From CAIODY01 sp046051225 (lineage in GTDB: Bacteria > Bacteroidota > Bacteroidia > Chitinophagales > CAIODY01): DNA of 64,000 bases. Made by a program: the position numbers and the translations under genes. Below the pieces are notes generated by a model. The model was not told the DNA's origin. It made no database searches and saw only the letters and a program-made list of their open reading frames with translations. The stretch covers positions 1 through 64,000 of the forward strand of contig JBJOOR010000007.1 of NCBI GenBank assembly GCA_046051225.1, in the 5' to 3' direction. Below are positions 34,501-43,564 of the stretch, in pieces (position 1 is the first letter of the stretch; each line of letters begins with the position of its first letter).

Positions 34501-37500
34501 CATCAAAATCGTTGGTAAGAACTGAAATAGTTCTAACCACCCCAACACCTGTTGAGTCATTATCATTAATAGCCGTAGGGCCATCAGCAACAGGAATAAT
34601 ATTTATATTCCATGTTTTTATCACACAATCTGTATTACAATTGGTATTACAGATAGCATATTTTACGCTATCTGTTCCATTATAATTTAAGTTAGGTAAA
34701 TAATTAAATACACCATTGCTTACTGAAACCAAAGTACCATGAAGTGGTGGTGTAGTAATAGATAATGTCATCGCATCATTCTCGGGGTCGGTAGCACCAT
34801 TATACAAATTTTGATTTGTAATAATTACATCTTCATTAGTGTTGCTTGAAAAACCACTTGCTATTGGTAATTGATTAGCATGAATTTTTATAGTATCAAA
34901 TGATGAACAATTATTTGAATCAACAACTGAAACAACATAAGTTTCATCGGCATTAGTAGGTGTTACTAAAATTGAACCAATTGTATTGCTAAATCCAGTG
35001 CCTTGGTTAAACCAATTCATCGAAACAACATTTCCATAACCAGTTGGTGTTAAAAGTGCTGATTGATTATTGCAAATAGAATCTTTAGCCGTTGAAATAT
35101 TTATGGTTGGTAAAGCATACACCCTAAATTGTACAGAATCAGCTGCAATACAACCTAATGGTGATGTGCCTAATAAAATAAAAGTTCTTACACCTGGTGT
35201 ATCTGTATTTACAATTGGTGTTGGAATAGTTGCATTGCTTAATGAATAAGCTGGCGACCAAGCAAACGTTTCACCAATAATTGGGCTGCTGCCTTGCAAT
35301 AATTTTACTGTGCTTTTGCAGGTGCTAATATCGGCTCCAGCATTTACTGATGAAGGGTTTACGGTAATAACTACCGAATCTAAATTGATGCAATTATTAC
35401 CTCTATTAGTAGCTACATAATAAAGATATTGAACTGGAAATGCTGTGTTGTTCTGTATCGTAGCTATTGGATTGGGTAAATTAGCATTATTTAAACCACC
35501 TATTGGCGACCATTGATAAGTATAACTTCCAATTGCACAATCGCCTATTTGAACAGGTAAGCCGCCACATACAGATTTAAACGCACCAGCATTTTGCAAA
35601 TAAATAGGTGTAGCCAAGGTAAATGTGCCCGAGCATAAACACAAATTTGTAGTATCAAAAGCAGCTATCAATTTACAAGCAAAGCCTGCTGGCAATTCGG
35701 TTGAATCTACCAATGAAAGTGTTTGATAATAACCCAACCCAGCTGTAGAATAATGTGTGCTTAACAAACTATCACCAGCCGATACTTGATTGTTGCCATC
35801 TTTATCGGCATATATTTTTATTCCAAAATTTGTTCCGGGCAAAATGGCTGTGGTACTAGTGTTCAACACGGTTGCATTAAAATATACATTTTCAGAATTA
35901 GTAATACAATTAGGTTTTGATGTAGCCGTTAAATTTGTAAATCTGATATCAGGAAATACATTTTCAATCAACGAATCTCTAATGCCAGTTAAACTATAAA
36001 TGGTACAAGTTTGATTAGGCAAAGGTAATGATGCGCAAAATAATGGTGGTGTAGGTGCTACAGTTTTGGCAGATAAAGTAAAAAAGCCACATGGTAAATT
36101 AGGTGCTAAGATTAAATTAAAATTCCATTCCATCGAATCGCCAGCTACTACGCCAGTTGGCAATGTCCATTCAAATCTAGTTATACCATATACATTGCTC
36201 ACAACTGGGCTTCCAATTAATGGTGAATTATGGATACTAGCAAATGAACTAGCAGCATAACTACTACCTGTAGGTGCATCAAAATAAAATTTATCTGCTG
36301 CTCCTGTTGCATTAGTACCAATGTTATTTATTTTAATTGAAATAGGATTAATATTTGATAATCTACATGAGTTATAACCATTAGGCGATGTGAACGTAAT
36401 TTTAGTATCATAAGGTTTATTTGCACCCGTAATATTTAATGAATTGGCAGGTGTTATAAATTTGTTTACATCAGTGCCACAAGGCGATTGAGCAGTAGCA
36501 TTAAAACTTAGTGTACTACCCGATAAATAATTACAATCTGTATTTACTGCAAATAATAATTTGAAATGATTATTTAATGGCGACCCAGCCAAACCAGGCA
36601 ATCCAATTGAATCGATATAACTATTAATTGTTGAATCAATTGTAAAACTATATTGATTGTATTGACCAACAACAGTTTTTGGGTCGGCTATTGATTTATA
36701 AATTGCATTAAGCGGATAACTGAATCGAGCTGAACCTACTTCAAAATTCATTCCTTGTGGAAGCTTAATGTACACTTTTACATTTTTCGCATTTGCAATT
36801 TGTGGGTTTAATACATCAACAAAAAATGTATCTATAGCACATAAAGCATTAATTGATTTATTGTTAGTTGCTACTAATTGTAGCTCGGCTTGTTTAGGAA
36901 AAATTCTTAATGTAATAGAATCGCTCATACATTTTTTTGATGCAAAAGAAGCAGGATAATGCGAACAATTCCAACCCGTAAATAATTTAAAGCTATCAAT
37001 ATTGCACGATTCAAAAGTTACATTAACTCTTAAATTTTTTAAGCCATTGGTTGCAATATTACCTACTCTATACATATCATTTTTCTTAGTTAAGCTAATG
37101 CCTGACGGTAAAGCTGTGATAGAATTGATTACCATACCTGTTGGTAAATTTTGAGCCGAAACCCATACACTATCAGCATTTGATGTACCCGATTGATTGG
37201 CAATTGAAAAATCAATATCTACTGGATTGGTTAATGCATCGGTAATTAAAAATGTTGAATTTAGTTTCAATACAGGTTGCAAATAAGTAATACTACTTCC
37301 ATAATTTTCTAACGGGCCATGAATGCTTTTCACACTTCCAAACAATCCATAATTGCCCGATTGATTATCACTCCATCCCCATATAGAAGTATCAATAGTT
37401 GCTTTTGAAAAATGAAATTCGCTTAACCAGTTATTCAATTGCGTTTGTCCATTTGGCACTTCGCAAGTAGGCTGCAATACCAAATTATAATTACCCCTCC

Positions 37501-40411
37501 ATCCATCATCGCTTATTGGCAATGTGCCACCATTGATAGTATATAATGATGAAAGATTGAAAATTAAAGTATCGCCCACTTTGGTTGGCGTAGGTAATGG
37601 TACATTACTATAAGTAGTTGTAATGCCCGAACCGCCTGTATAAAAGAAATTGCCAAAGCCAGCAATAAAATCGTAGCCAATTGGCAATTTATACAATATC
37701 GATTTTTGATAAGCCCAAGGGCGATATTCAAATGGAAAAGCGTTACCGCCATCAAAATTAGAACTACCACCACCCACTGCACAAAAGAATGAACCTGTAA
37801 CTGTTGTACTGCCACAACTGTTTACAGTGGTAGCATTACAAGTACCACATGATGGACCATAAGTACGAATACCATACGATGTTAAAGCACCCGAAAAACC
37901 ATCGCATTGATATTTTAATGCTGATGATGAAGGATTGGCAACTGTAGAAATAAAAAATTCATTACTTTCAGAAATAGCATTTGTAGCCTGACCAGGATTG
38001 TAGGTGCAACGTAATTTTACAGCTATCATAACACTATCGCCTTGTTTTAATTGATAGCTTATTGGTAAGCCAAATGCTTGTAAAGATGATGGCGAAAAAT
38101 CTACACTAAAATTTTTATAACTATATCCATTTACTTGTGGATTGCTGAATGTAACAGGTACATTATTTATGGTATGAATGGTATGCGTTACAGAATCTAT
38201 TAATTTAACAACTGCATTTACAGGCATAAAACCGCTATTGCCATTAAACGATGATTTTGCATACCCATTTGTAAAATTGGTAATAGTGCCCAATTTAATT
38301 TGCCCAGTATAGTTCATCAATATAGTATCCCCAAACATATAACGTTCGGTTTTTATTTTATTCAAATCAATATTTCCATCAGGCAAACCATTGTTGTTGG
38401 TATCGCCTTTTCCAAAATTTATACGCTGAATTTTAAAGTCTTCAAATGCCAAACCTCCAGTGGGGCAAGGCACTGCACAATGCAAACTGGTATTCATGCT
38501 ACCACATTTTAAATGAAAAATATTGTTGCCAACACAGGTAGAATCGGTATTCAAATTCCATGTATAAAATACAAATTTTGTTCCGCCAATGCCTGTGCAA
38601 TTAGCTGTGGCTTTGAACGAGAAGGTGGGTGTAGTACTAGCAAAATTGCTAGGTATTTGCGATAATTTCCAAAAGAAAATTACCGTATCATTATGCTGAT
38701 AATATTTATATGGATTCCACGAATTGCCCGTAGGGCCTGTAAATCCAACTTGATTTATATTGCCATTCCATGCCAAACCATTATCAAATTTTAAAACAAC
38801 AGATGCTATTCCCTTATCATTAGCGGAAAAATCTGAAAAAGAAATTAAAGTAAAATTTTCTTGCGAAAAGGTATAAGTATTATTGGCTTTTACATCGGTA
38901 GGCACTAAATTATTTGAATAATTTAATGCAAAAATAGTAAACCCTACTCCACCACCTGTGCCTTGTGGAATATTGTAAACTACAGTATTACAATAGTTTT
39001 GATAAGTTCCAGGTTGCAAAGTTGCACCACCCCATGTATCATTTTGACCACAATAAGAATTTGGTCGTAAAGTATCAACCATGTTGTAATATAACAACAC
39101 ACTATCACCTGTTAAAATAGAATTTAATTTTACCGATACTTGCGCATATTTTGGATGACCAGGTGTAAATGCTAAACCACTTGAAATAGGACTTGATACA
39201 CCAATTGGATGCACACGAACCGATGCACCATTATTATATTGCATATAAATACTCGAAGTATCTATCCATGAGGCTAAAGTGGTATTAATGGTTAAGCCTG
39301 CTCCAACTATGCTTGGATTTAAAATAATATCTGTAGCTGTACCATTGCCTGTATTTTTTATTTTGTATGATTGTTGGCGAAAATAATGTTTGCCCGTATT
39401 AAAACATTTGTTGTGATAACTGCGTTGCAAAGTACCTATAATGCTTAATGATGGAAATAAATTGGGCAACGTTACCGATGCACTAGTTTGATTATTATTG
39501 GTAGTGCTGGTACAAGTATTACCAAAGCATCCCCAGTAAGCTGTCATGTTGCTAATTAAATTTGTACAACCCGAAAGTTGCACTGTTTCAGTAAATTCAA
39601 AATATTCATTTTGCTCAAATAGTGAATCTCCATCTGCATTCAATGAGTTATTTTGAATATCGGCTGCTGTAAAATTGATGATTGTACTATCGCCACCAAT
39701 ACCGCCATTAAAGCTAACATTACTAAAATTGGGCGATATACTTTGAATAGATAAATTAGAAGTATTCTCATCTAAAAATTTTAATGCCCCTGGCAATATA
39801 TATCCGTTACCACCATTAGTTACTCGTATTGTTCTGGTAAATGTAAAGGGAGGATTTGTGCTACTCGAATAATTTTGATTGGTAATCATACTTACCGAAA
39901 CCGAAGGCACTAATACTGGAATGGCTGATGTAGTAAGACGATTAAAAAAATTATTGGTATTCCAAAAAGCATCTATTCTATTTTTAATATTGCCCGACCC
40001 AAAATTTTGTATATAAGTTAAAATATCGCAACTAACTTTTGTTGTAAAATAGAATGTAGCTGTGCCACCCAATGCAGCTAAAGTAGGCATGGTAAAAATT
40101 ACAGAATCGCTACCAATTAATTGTTGTTGAACTACACTTCCGCCAAATACACTATTATTAATATAATTAAATCCGAATGGCATTTTTACTCTTACATTAC
40201 AATCTGTAATAGCCGACGAACTTACATTGGTAACTACTATTCTAATAGTATCTGCATTGCCACAGGCATTAAATGAATGCAGATTTACCGAAGTAATTTG
40301 AACACTACTACTAATTATTTGTGCCTTAGTTTGAGTTGAAAACAGCGCTACAACGCTGCATACAAACAACATGAATACAAATGTTTTTTTCAGATTTAAT
40401 AATGGATGCAT
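31511..40411 (-). CDS. Giant T9SS-secreted adhesin-like protein with Big_9 repeats and type B sorting domain
   Basis: A 2966-aa surface protein. A signal peptide (about 1-31) is followed by some 1800 residues of beta-sandwich, DUF11-like and Cys-containing modules. Seven tandem Big_9/cadherin-like repeats cover about 1847-2529, each with cores like NDYDTILINGSANISVLAND and YTPN..F.G.DSF.Y..CD. An Ig-like stretch (about 2530-2690) and two more Big_9-like repeats follow. The last 87 residues (GMSPNNDKKNDLF, FNRWGNEVYSA, WDGTYQNQPLPDGTYFY) form a gliding-motility-type (CHU_C, type B) C-terminal signal. It heads a reverse-strand unit with PorP/SprF and PorE-like genes. Adhesion or gliding is the likely role. 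The frame is intact across 8.9 kb. Confidence 0.92.
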   Translation of the reverse strand: MHPLLNLKKTFVFMLFVCSVVALFSTQTKAQIISSSVQITSVNLHSFNACGNADTIRIVVTNVSSSAITDCNVRVKMPFGFNYINNSVFGGSVVQQQLIGSDSVIFTMPTLAALGGTATFYFTTKVSCDILTYIQNFGSGNIKNRIDAFWNTNNFFNRLTTSAIPVLVPSVSVSMITNQNYSSSTNPPFTFTRTIRVTNGGNGYILPGALKFLDENTSNLSIQSISPNFSNVSFNGGIGGDSTIINFTAADIQNNSLNADGDSLFEQNEYFEFTETVQLSGCTNLISNMTAYWGCFGNTCTSTTNNNQTSASVTLPNLFPSLSIIGTLQRSYHNKCFNTGKHYFRQQSYKIKNTGNGTATDIILNPSIVGAGLTINTTLASWIDTSSIYMQYNNGASVRVHPIGVSSPISSGLAFTPGHPKYAQVSVKLNSILTGDSVLLYYNMVDTLRPNSYCGQNDTWGGATLQPGTYQNYCNTVVYNIPQGTGGGVGFTIFALNYSNNLVPTDVKANNTYTFSQENFTLISFSDFSANDKGIASVVLKFDNGLAWNGNINQVGFTGPTGNSWNPYKYYQHNDTVIFFWKLSQIPSNFASTTPTFSFKATANCTGIGGTKFVFYTWNLNTDSTCVGNNIFHLKCGSMNTSLHCAVPCPTGGLAFEDFKIQRINFGKGDTNNNGLPDGNIDLNKIKTERYMFGDTILMNYTGQIKLGTITNFTNGYAKSSFNGNSGFMPVNAVVKLIDSVTHTIHTINNVPVTFSNPQVNGYSYKNFSVDFSPSSLQAFGLPISYQLKQGDSVMIAVKLRCTYNPGQATNAISESNEFFISTVANPSSSALKYQCDGFSGALTSYGIRTYGPSCGTCNATTVNSCGSTTVTGSFFCAVGGGSSNFDGGNAFPFEYRPWAYQKSILYKLPIGYDFIAGFGNFFYTGGSGITTTYSNVPLPTPTKVGDTLIFNLSSLYTINGGTLPISDDGWRGNYNLVLQPTCEVPNGQTQLNNWLSEFHFSKATIDTSIWGWSDNQSGNYGLFGSVKSIHGPLENYGSSITYLQPVLKLNSTFLITDALTNPVDIDFSIANQSGTSNADSVWVSAQNLPTGMVINSITALPSGISLTKKNDMYRVGNIATNGLKNLRVNVTFESCNIDSFKLFTGWNCSHYPASFASKKCMSDSITLRIFPKQAELQLVATNNKSINALCAIDTFFVDVLNPQIANAKNVKVYIKLPQGMNFEVGSARFSYPLNAIYKSIADPKTVVGQYNQYSFTIDSTINSYIDSIGLPGLAGSPLNNHFKLLFAVNTDCNYLSGSTLSFNATAQSPCGTDVNKFITPANSLNITGANKPYDTKITFTSPNGYNSCRLSNINPISIKINNIGTNATGAADKFYFDAPTGSSYAASSFASIHNSPLIGSPVVSNVYGITRFEWTLPTGVVAGDSMEWNFNLILAPNLPCGFFTLSAKTVAPTPPLFCASLPLPNQTCTIYSLTGIRDSLIENVFPDIRFTNLTATSKPNCITNSENVYFNATVLNTSTTAILPGTNFGIKIYADKDGNNQVSAGDSLLSTHYSTAGLGYYQTLSLVDSTELPAGFACKLIAAFDTTNLCLCSGTFTLATPIYLQNAGAFKSVCGGLPVQIGDCAIGSYTYQWSPIGGLNNANLPNPIATIQNNTAFPVQYLYYVATNRGNNCINLDSVVITVNPSSVNAGADISTCKSTVKLLQGSSPIIGETFAWSPAYSLSNATIPTPIVNTDTPGVRTFILLGTSPLGCIAADSVQFRVYALPTINISTAKDSICNNQSALLTPTGYGNVVSMNWFNQGTGFSNTIGSILVTPTNADETYVVSVVDSNNCSSFDTIKIHANQLPIASGFSSNTNEDVIITNQNLYNGATDPENDAMTLSITTPPLHGTLVSVSNGVFNYLPNLNYNGTDSVKYAICNTNCNTDCVIKTWNINIIPVADGPTAINDNDSTGVGVVRTISVLTNDFDVDGLSFSITSAAQASHGTTVVNVNGTITYTPNSSYFGLDSFTYTICDINGILCSTAKVYIKVSSGNLAPTAINDYDTILINGSANISVLANDHDVNNNPFSISSIGNPVFGFVSQVGNQINYIALPGFYGVDSFQYTICDTSVVPPFHLCSTAWVFVNIIAPLNAVYNNAVLHEDSVANINILANDILINGETVTIFITQNPSHGTLNINTNNTVDYIPDANYNGTDYFIYNICYNNIFGICDTAIVNLNVLPVNDKPIAVNDVKSTAINTSTTIQVLLNDRDNDTTNTAPQGMNLTVTLPATLLQPLHGIVSVSNNLVTYQPNNSFIGLDSFEYKICDNGTPTLCDTAKVFIAVASNVPTARYDVDTLIENSFDTIFVLANDSAYGNLISNYVSANPLHGTVIQNANGSIKYTPNHNFSGNDYFIYSYCSAGTSICDTAIVLIHVIGVNGKPVANTDVLSIPSSGIAGTNAQPVTTNDTDDDSNVLPEGNISTSTISINAGIVAPLHGTIVLNTNGTFTYTPNIGFTALGLVDSFQYILCDNGVPNLCDTAFVKVFIGACTLHSDAGLNQNVCLGNSINIGGSPATATGGSGVYTYSWIASTHDSVPAIANPLVTPIINTTYYVTVTDGTGCFSTDSVLLTIQHAAVLSFSLDSVYCSNAALIQLTGTPTGGVFSGNGLQTIGGITYLTPTNLTVNVSEPITYTYSSAGCTNSIIHSTKITQSPMANNDTVEISGNTTSIIVDASANDIFQTPKKILVAVNSFTQNATATIINNQIQYQPNAGFIGLDSVNYLLFDSTSSKNCSAAAAVYFKVNPIATNDTFGTTKMIDCEAAIFNVLANDYTGISSNSINVYIEQPAHNGEISVSGTSIQYKPNVGFTGIDSAMYSIVVNGLSSKAKIIFKDDCKAECVFAQGMSPNNDKKNDLFIINCALQYPNNEIVIFNRWGNEVYSAKPYKNEWDGTYQNQPLPDGTYFYIFKFNDNKHDDKQGYIVIHK

Positions 40412-40605
40412 AATAGATGTATTGAGATATTTCGAAATATAGAATTTATTCTGATACTATAAAATACGTTTTTATGCTTTTCATTCAACAATCAAAAAAA
40501 ACTAATAGAAAAAAATAGACGGTTGGATAATATTTTCAATCCCCCCAATCTGTCATTCTTTCAATATAAATTCAGTTTTCTACAATTTTTGTCACAGCAA
40601 AAATG

Positions 40606-40613
40606 TAATTTTG
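40606..40613 (+). promoter_or_regulatory. Candidate -7 box of groESL
   Basis: TAATTTTG matches TAnnTTTG. A TTTG lies 14 bases upstream (40588-40591), shorter than the usual 19-21, so this may be a non-standard or alternative-sigma promoter. Transcription would start near 40620, just before the dyad. Confidence 0.4.
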
Positions 40614-40627
40614 CAGCCTTTTAGAAG

Positions 40628-40667
40628 ATTTGACAGACTAACTGCCGTGGCATTGTTTCTGTCAAAT
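40628..40667. promoter_or_regulatory. Nested 40-bp dyad upstream of groES
   Basis: ATTTGACAGA (40628-40637) and TCTGTCAAAT (40658-40667) are perfect inverted repeats. TGCC/GGCA (40643-40652) is centred on the same axis. It lies about 135 bp before groES and near the predicted start of the transcript. It is not the CIRCE operator. An operator or a temperature-sensitive leader hairpin would both fit. Confidence 0.6.
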
Positions 40668-40678
40668 GAGGAACGTAA

Positions 40679-40754
40679 TTAGTCAATGGTCAATAGTCAT
40701 TAGTAAAAGCAAATAAATTTTGTGTTCACCAATGATAGATGACTAATGACGAAT
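40679..40754. repeat. Fold-back intergenic repeat, copy 1
   Basis: GTCATTAGT (40696-40704) is the inverse of ACTAATGAC (40742-40750). Between and around them are TAGTAAA, CAAAT, TTCACCAATGA and GACGAAT, also found in the same order in the nuoB-nuoC gap. This is a short dispersed element. Confidence 0.65.
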
Positions 40755-40801
40755 CTATAACTTAAATAATAATTATCAAATAACTTAATCAAATCAAAAC
40801 A

Positions 40802-41080
40802 ATGGCAAAATTAAAAGTAACACCAATTGCTGACAGAGTTTTAGTAAAACCTGCTGCTGCTGAAGAAAAAACTGCTTCGGGTATTATCATCCCTGACACT
40901 GCTAAAGAAAAACCAATGAGAGGCGAAGTAATAGCAGTTGGCTCTGGAAAAAAAGACGAACCAATGACTGTGAAAGCTGGCGACACTGTGCTTTACGGTA
41001 AATATGCTGGTACTGAAATCACGATTGAAGGAACAGAATATTTAATCATGAGAGAAGCTGATATTTTCGCTGTTATCTAA
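40802..41080 (+). CDS. groES: Co-chaperonin GroES
   Basis: Lid of the GroEL chamber. At 92 aa it is full length, with TPIADRVLVKP at the start, the mobile loop near residues 20-30 (EEKTASGIIIPD), and GDTVLYGKYAGTEI. It lies 42 bp before groEL in the standard order. Confidence 0.97.
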   Translation: MAKLKVTPIADRVLVKPAAAEEKTASGIIIPDTAKEKPMRGEVIAVGSGKKDEPMTVKAGDTVLYGKYAGTEITIEGTEYLIMREADIFAVI

Positions 41081-41122
41081 AATCATCAAATCAATAATTC
41101 AACAAATCAAAAAATAAACAAC

Positions 41123-42757
41123 ATGGCAAAAATTATAAATTTTAATACCGAAGCCCGTGAGCACTTAAAAAAAGGTGTTGACCAATTGGCTAATGCGGTA
41201 AAAGTTACTTTAGGACCAAAAGGTCGTAACGTAGTTATCGAGAAAAAATTTGGCGCTCCACATATCACTAAAGATGGTGTAACGGTGGCTAAAGAAATCG
41301 AATTGGAAAACAATTTAGAAAACATGGGTGCTCAAATGGTAAAAGAAGTTGCTTCTAAAACCAATGATGCGGCTGGTGATGGTACTACAACTGCTACTGT
41401 ATTGGCGCAAGCTATTATTACAGGTGGTTTGAAAAACGTAGCTGCTGGTGCAAACCCAATGGATTTAAAACGTGGGATGGATTTAGCAGTGAAAACTGTG
41501 GTAGAAGAGTTGAAAAAAATGAGCAAAAAAGTGGGTGATGATATCGCTATGATTGAATCAGTAGGCACTATTTCGGCTAATAACGATGCTACTATTGGTA
41601 AATTAATTGCTGAAGCTATGGCTAAAGTAAAAAAAGAAGGCGTTATCACTGTTGAAGAAGCTAAAGGCACCGAAACTACTGTTGAAGTGGTGGAAGGTAT
41701 GCAATTCGACCGTGGTTATTTATCTCCATATTTTGTAACTAATACAGAAAATATGGAAGCTGAATTGGAAAATCCTTACATCTTAATCTACGATAAAAAG
41801 ATTTCTACGATGAAAGATTTATTACCAATTCTTGAAAAAACAGTTCAATCTGGTCGTCCGTTATTAATCATTTCTGAAGAAGTAGATGGCGAAGCTTTAG
41901 CTACTTTAGTAGTAAATAAAATTCGTGGTACAATAAAAATATGTGCTGTAAAAGCCCCAGGCTTTGGCGATAGAAGAAAAGAAATGTTGCAAGATTTGGC
42001 TGTGTTAACTGGTGGTACAGTTATCAGCGAAGAAATGGGACGCAAATTAGAAGATGCTCAATTGACTGATTTGGGTAAAGCTGAAAAAATCATCGTTGAT
42101 AAAGACAATACAACTGTGGTAAATGGTGCTGGTAAAAAAGCTGATATTACTGGTCGTGTTAGTCAAATTAAAGCACAAATAGAAAATACAACATCTGATT
42201 ATGATAAAGAAAAATTGCAAGAACGCTTAGCTAAATTAAGCGGTGGTGTTGCTGTTCTTTATGTAGGTGCTGCTACAGAAGTTGAAATGAAAGAAAAGAA
42301 AGACCGTGTTGACGATGCTTTGCATGCTACCCGTGCTGCTGTTGAAGAAGGTATTGTACCTGGTGGCGGTGTGGCTTATATTCGTGCACAATCTGCATTA
42401 GATAATTTAAAAGGTGCTAATGAAGATGAGCAAACTGGTATCGAAATCATCCGCCGTGCTATTGAAGAACCATTACGTACAATCGTTGCCAATGCTGGTA
42501 TCGAAGGTAGTGTAGTAGTGATGAAAGTACGTGAAGGCAAAAAAGATTTCGGTTTTAATGCTCGTACCGAAAAATATGAAAACTTATTAGCTTCGGGTGT
42601 AATTGACCCAACTAAAGTAACTCGTATTGCATTAGAAAATGCTTCGTCAATTGCAGGTATGTTATTAACTACCGAATGTATTATTGCTGAAAAACCAGAA
42701 CAAAAATCATCTGCTATGCCTCAAATGCCAGGCGGTGGAATGGGAATGGACTACTAA
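41123..42757 (+). CDS. groEL: Chaperonin GroEL
   Basis: ATP-dependent 60-kDa folding chamber. VTLGPKGRNV and DGTTTATVLAQ (the ATP-binding DGTTT) are present, as are EGIVPGGGVAYIRA and the flexible C-terminal tail with GGGMGM. Length 544 aa is normal. It follows groES and is ended by a strong hairpin terminator at 42804. Confidence 0.98.
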   Translation: MAKIINFNTEAREHLKKGVDQLANAVKVTLGPKGRNVVIEKKFGAPHITKDGVTVAKEIELENNLENMGAQMVKEVASKTNDAAGDGTTTATVLAQAIITGGLKNVAAGANPMDLKRGMDLAVKTVVEELKKMSKKVGDDIAMIESVGTISANNDATIGKLIAEAMAKVKKEGVITVEEAKGTETTVEVVEGMQFDRGYLSPYFVTNTENMEAELENPYILIYDKKISTMKDLLPILEKTVQSGRPLLIISEEVDGEALATLVVNKIRGTIKICAVKAPGFGDRRKEMLQDLAVLTGGTVISEEMGRKLEDAQLTDLGKAEKIIVDKDNTTVVNGAGKKADITGRVSQIKAQIENTTSDYDKEKLQERLAKLSGGVAVLYVGAATEVEMKEKKDRVDDALHATRAAVEEGIVPGGGVAYIRAQSALDNLKGANEDEQTGIEIIRRAIEEPLRTIVANAGIEGSVVVMKVREGKKDFGFNARTEKYENLLASGVIDPTKVTRIALENASSIAGMLLTTECIIAEKPEQKSSAMPQMPGGGMGMDY

Positions 42758-42763
42758 AATACA

Positions 42764-42796
42764 AGTGCTTAGTGCTAAGTTTTTAGTGCTTAGTAA
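42764..42796. repeat. Short AGTGCTTAGT repeat after groEL
   Basis: AGTGCTTAGT occurs twice, 21-22 bases apart, with GCTAAG between forming a partial inverse. It is located between the groEL stop and its terminator. Confidence 0.45.
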
Positions 42797-42803
42797 AATA
42801 CAG

Positions 42804-42838
42804 AAACGCTCAATCGGAAACGGTTGGGCGTTTTTTTT
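42804..42838 (+). terminator. Intrinsic terminator of groESL
   Basis: A 13-bp stem (42804-42816 with 42821-42833, two G-U pairs) closed by a GAAA tetraloop is followed by eight T residues. Confidence 0.93.
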
Positions 42839-42862
42839 GTTTAGAATGATTATATTTGAGGA

Positions 42863-43564
42863 ATGAAATTTATTCAAAAGCATTGGATAGTGTTTACCTT
42901 GCTATTCATTGATTTATTGGCTATTGGTTTCAGTCAAGTTATCAGTGATAGTGATTCATCATTACAGGTCGAATCAATAATGTTGTTCGTTTGTATGCTC
43001 ATAGCAATTGTAGCATCAGTAATATTAGATTTGGTATTCAGCGGCAAACCAAATTTTGTTTTTTTCTTTACCATTTCAAATACGTTGATTAGCATTTTAG
43101 TTACTGGGTTATTAATAATCCAAATTAAAAATTGGATTTCACCCAATTATGTCATTGATGAAGGGAGGGAAAAAATGGTTTATTCAGCCTTCAAAAGTCA
43201 AGAACAAAGAGCTTGTAAGTTAGTTATTGATTCATTGAATAAATTTTATGACAATAAAAATGTTTCCATCAATTTTTCATCCATCAATAATTTATCAGAG
43301 AACAAACAAGATACTGAGCTATTTCAAATCGCTATTCTGTTTACACATACGCTTGGTTTTAATGCCAATGAACAAAAAGCATTGGTTTCAAACGTAAACT
43401 TAATCAACAAAACTTTCACTTTTAAAATTGATGATTATGAAACATTATCAGAATACGGAAAAGTTAAGGTAACCTCTAATAACAAAGTGATTGATGAAAT
43501 TGATGAAAGAACTTTAAAGTTGATGGATTCAATAACTAATACTTTAAAGGATACACCCCAATAG
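42863..43564 (+). CDS. Membrane protein of unknown function
   Basis: A 233-aa protein with three hydrophobic segments (about 8-27, 38-60 and 65-90) and a soluble, probably helical C-terminal half (95-233) rich in Asn, Ser and Lys. I recognise no family. TATATTTG at 42851-42858 matches the -7 box, but it is so close to the ATG that the mRNA would have almost no leader, which may be coincidence. It follows the groEL terminator, and an intergenic desert follows it, so it is probably a stand-alone gene. Confidence 0.6.
   Translation: MKFIQKHWIVFTLLFIDLLAIGFSQVISDSDSSLQVESIMLFVCMLIAIVASVILDLVFSGKPNFVFFFTISNTLISILVTGLLIIQIKNWISPNYVIDEGREKMVYSAFKSQEQRACKLVIDSLNKFYDNKNVSINFSSINNLSENKQDTELFQIAILFTHTLGFNANEQKALVSNVNLINKTFTFKIDDYETLSEYGKVKVTSNNKVIDEIDERTLKLMDSITNTLKDTPQ

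Larger units (their letters stand above)
40412..40801. other. Divergent regulatory region between the adhesin unit and groESL
   Basis: 390 bp containing a TAATTTTG -7-like box, a nested dyad and a fold-back repeat, each listed separately. The left 150 bp must hold the adhesin promoter, but I could not pick it out; TATATTTC on the reverse strand near 40430 is only a weak candidate. Confidence 0.5.

Noticed and set aside
40628..40667. CIRCE (HrcA) operator upstream of groES
   Set aside because: The TTAGCACTC-N9-GAGTGCTAA consensus is absent; the dyad here is unrelated.
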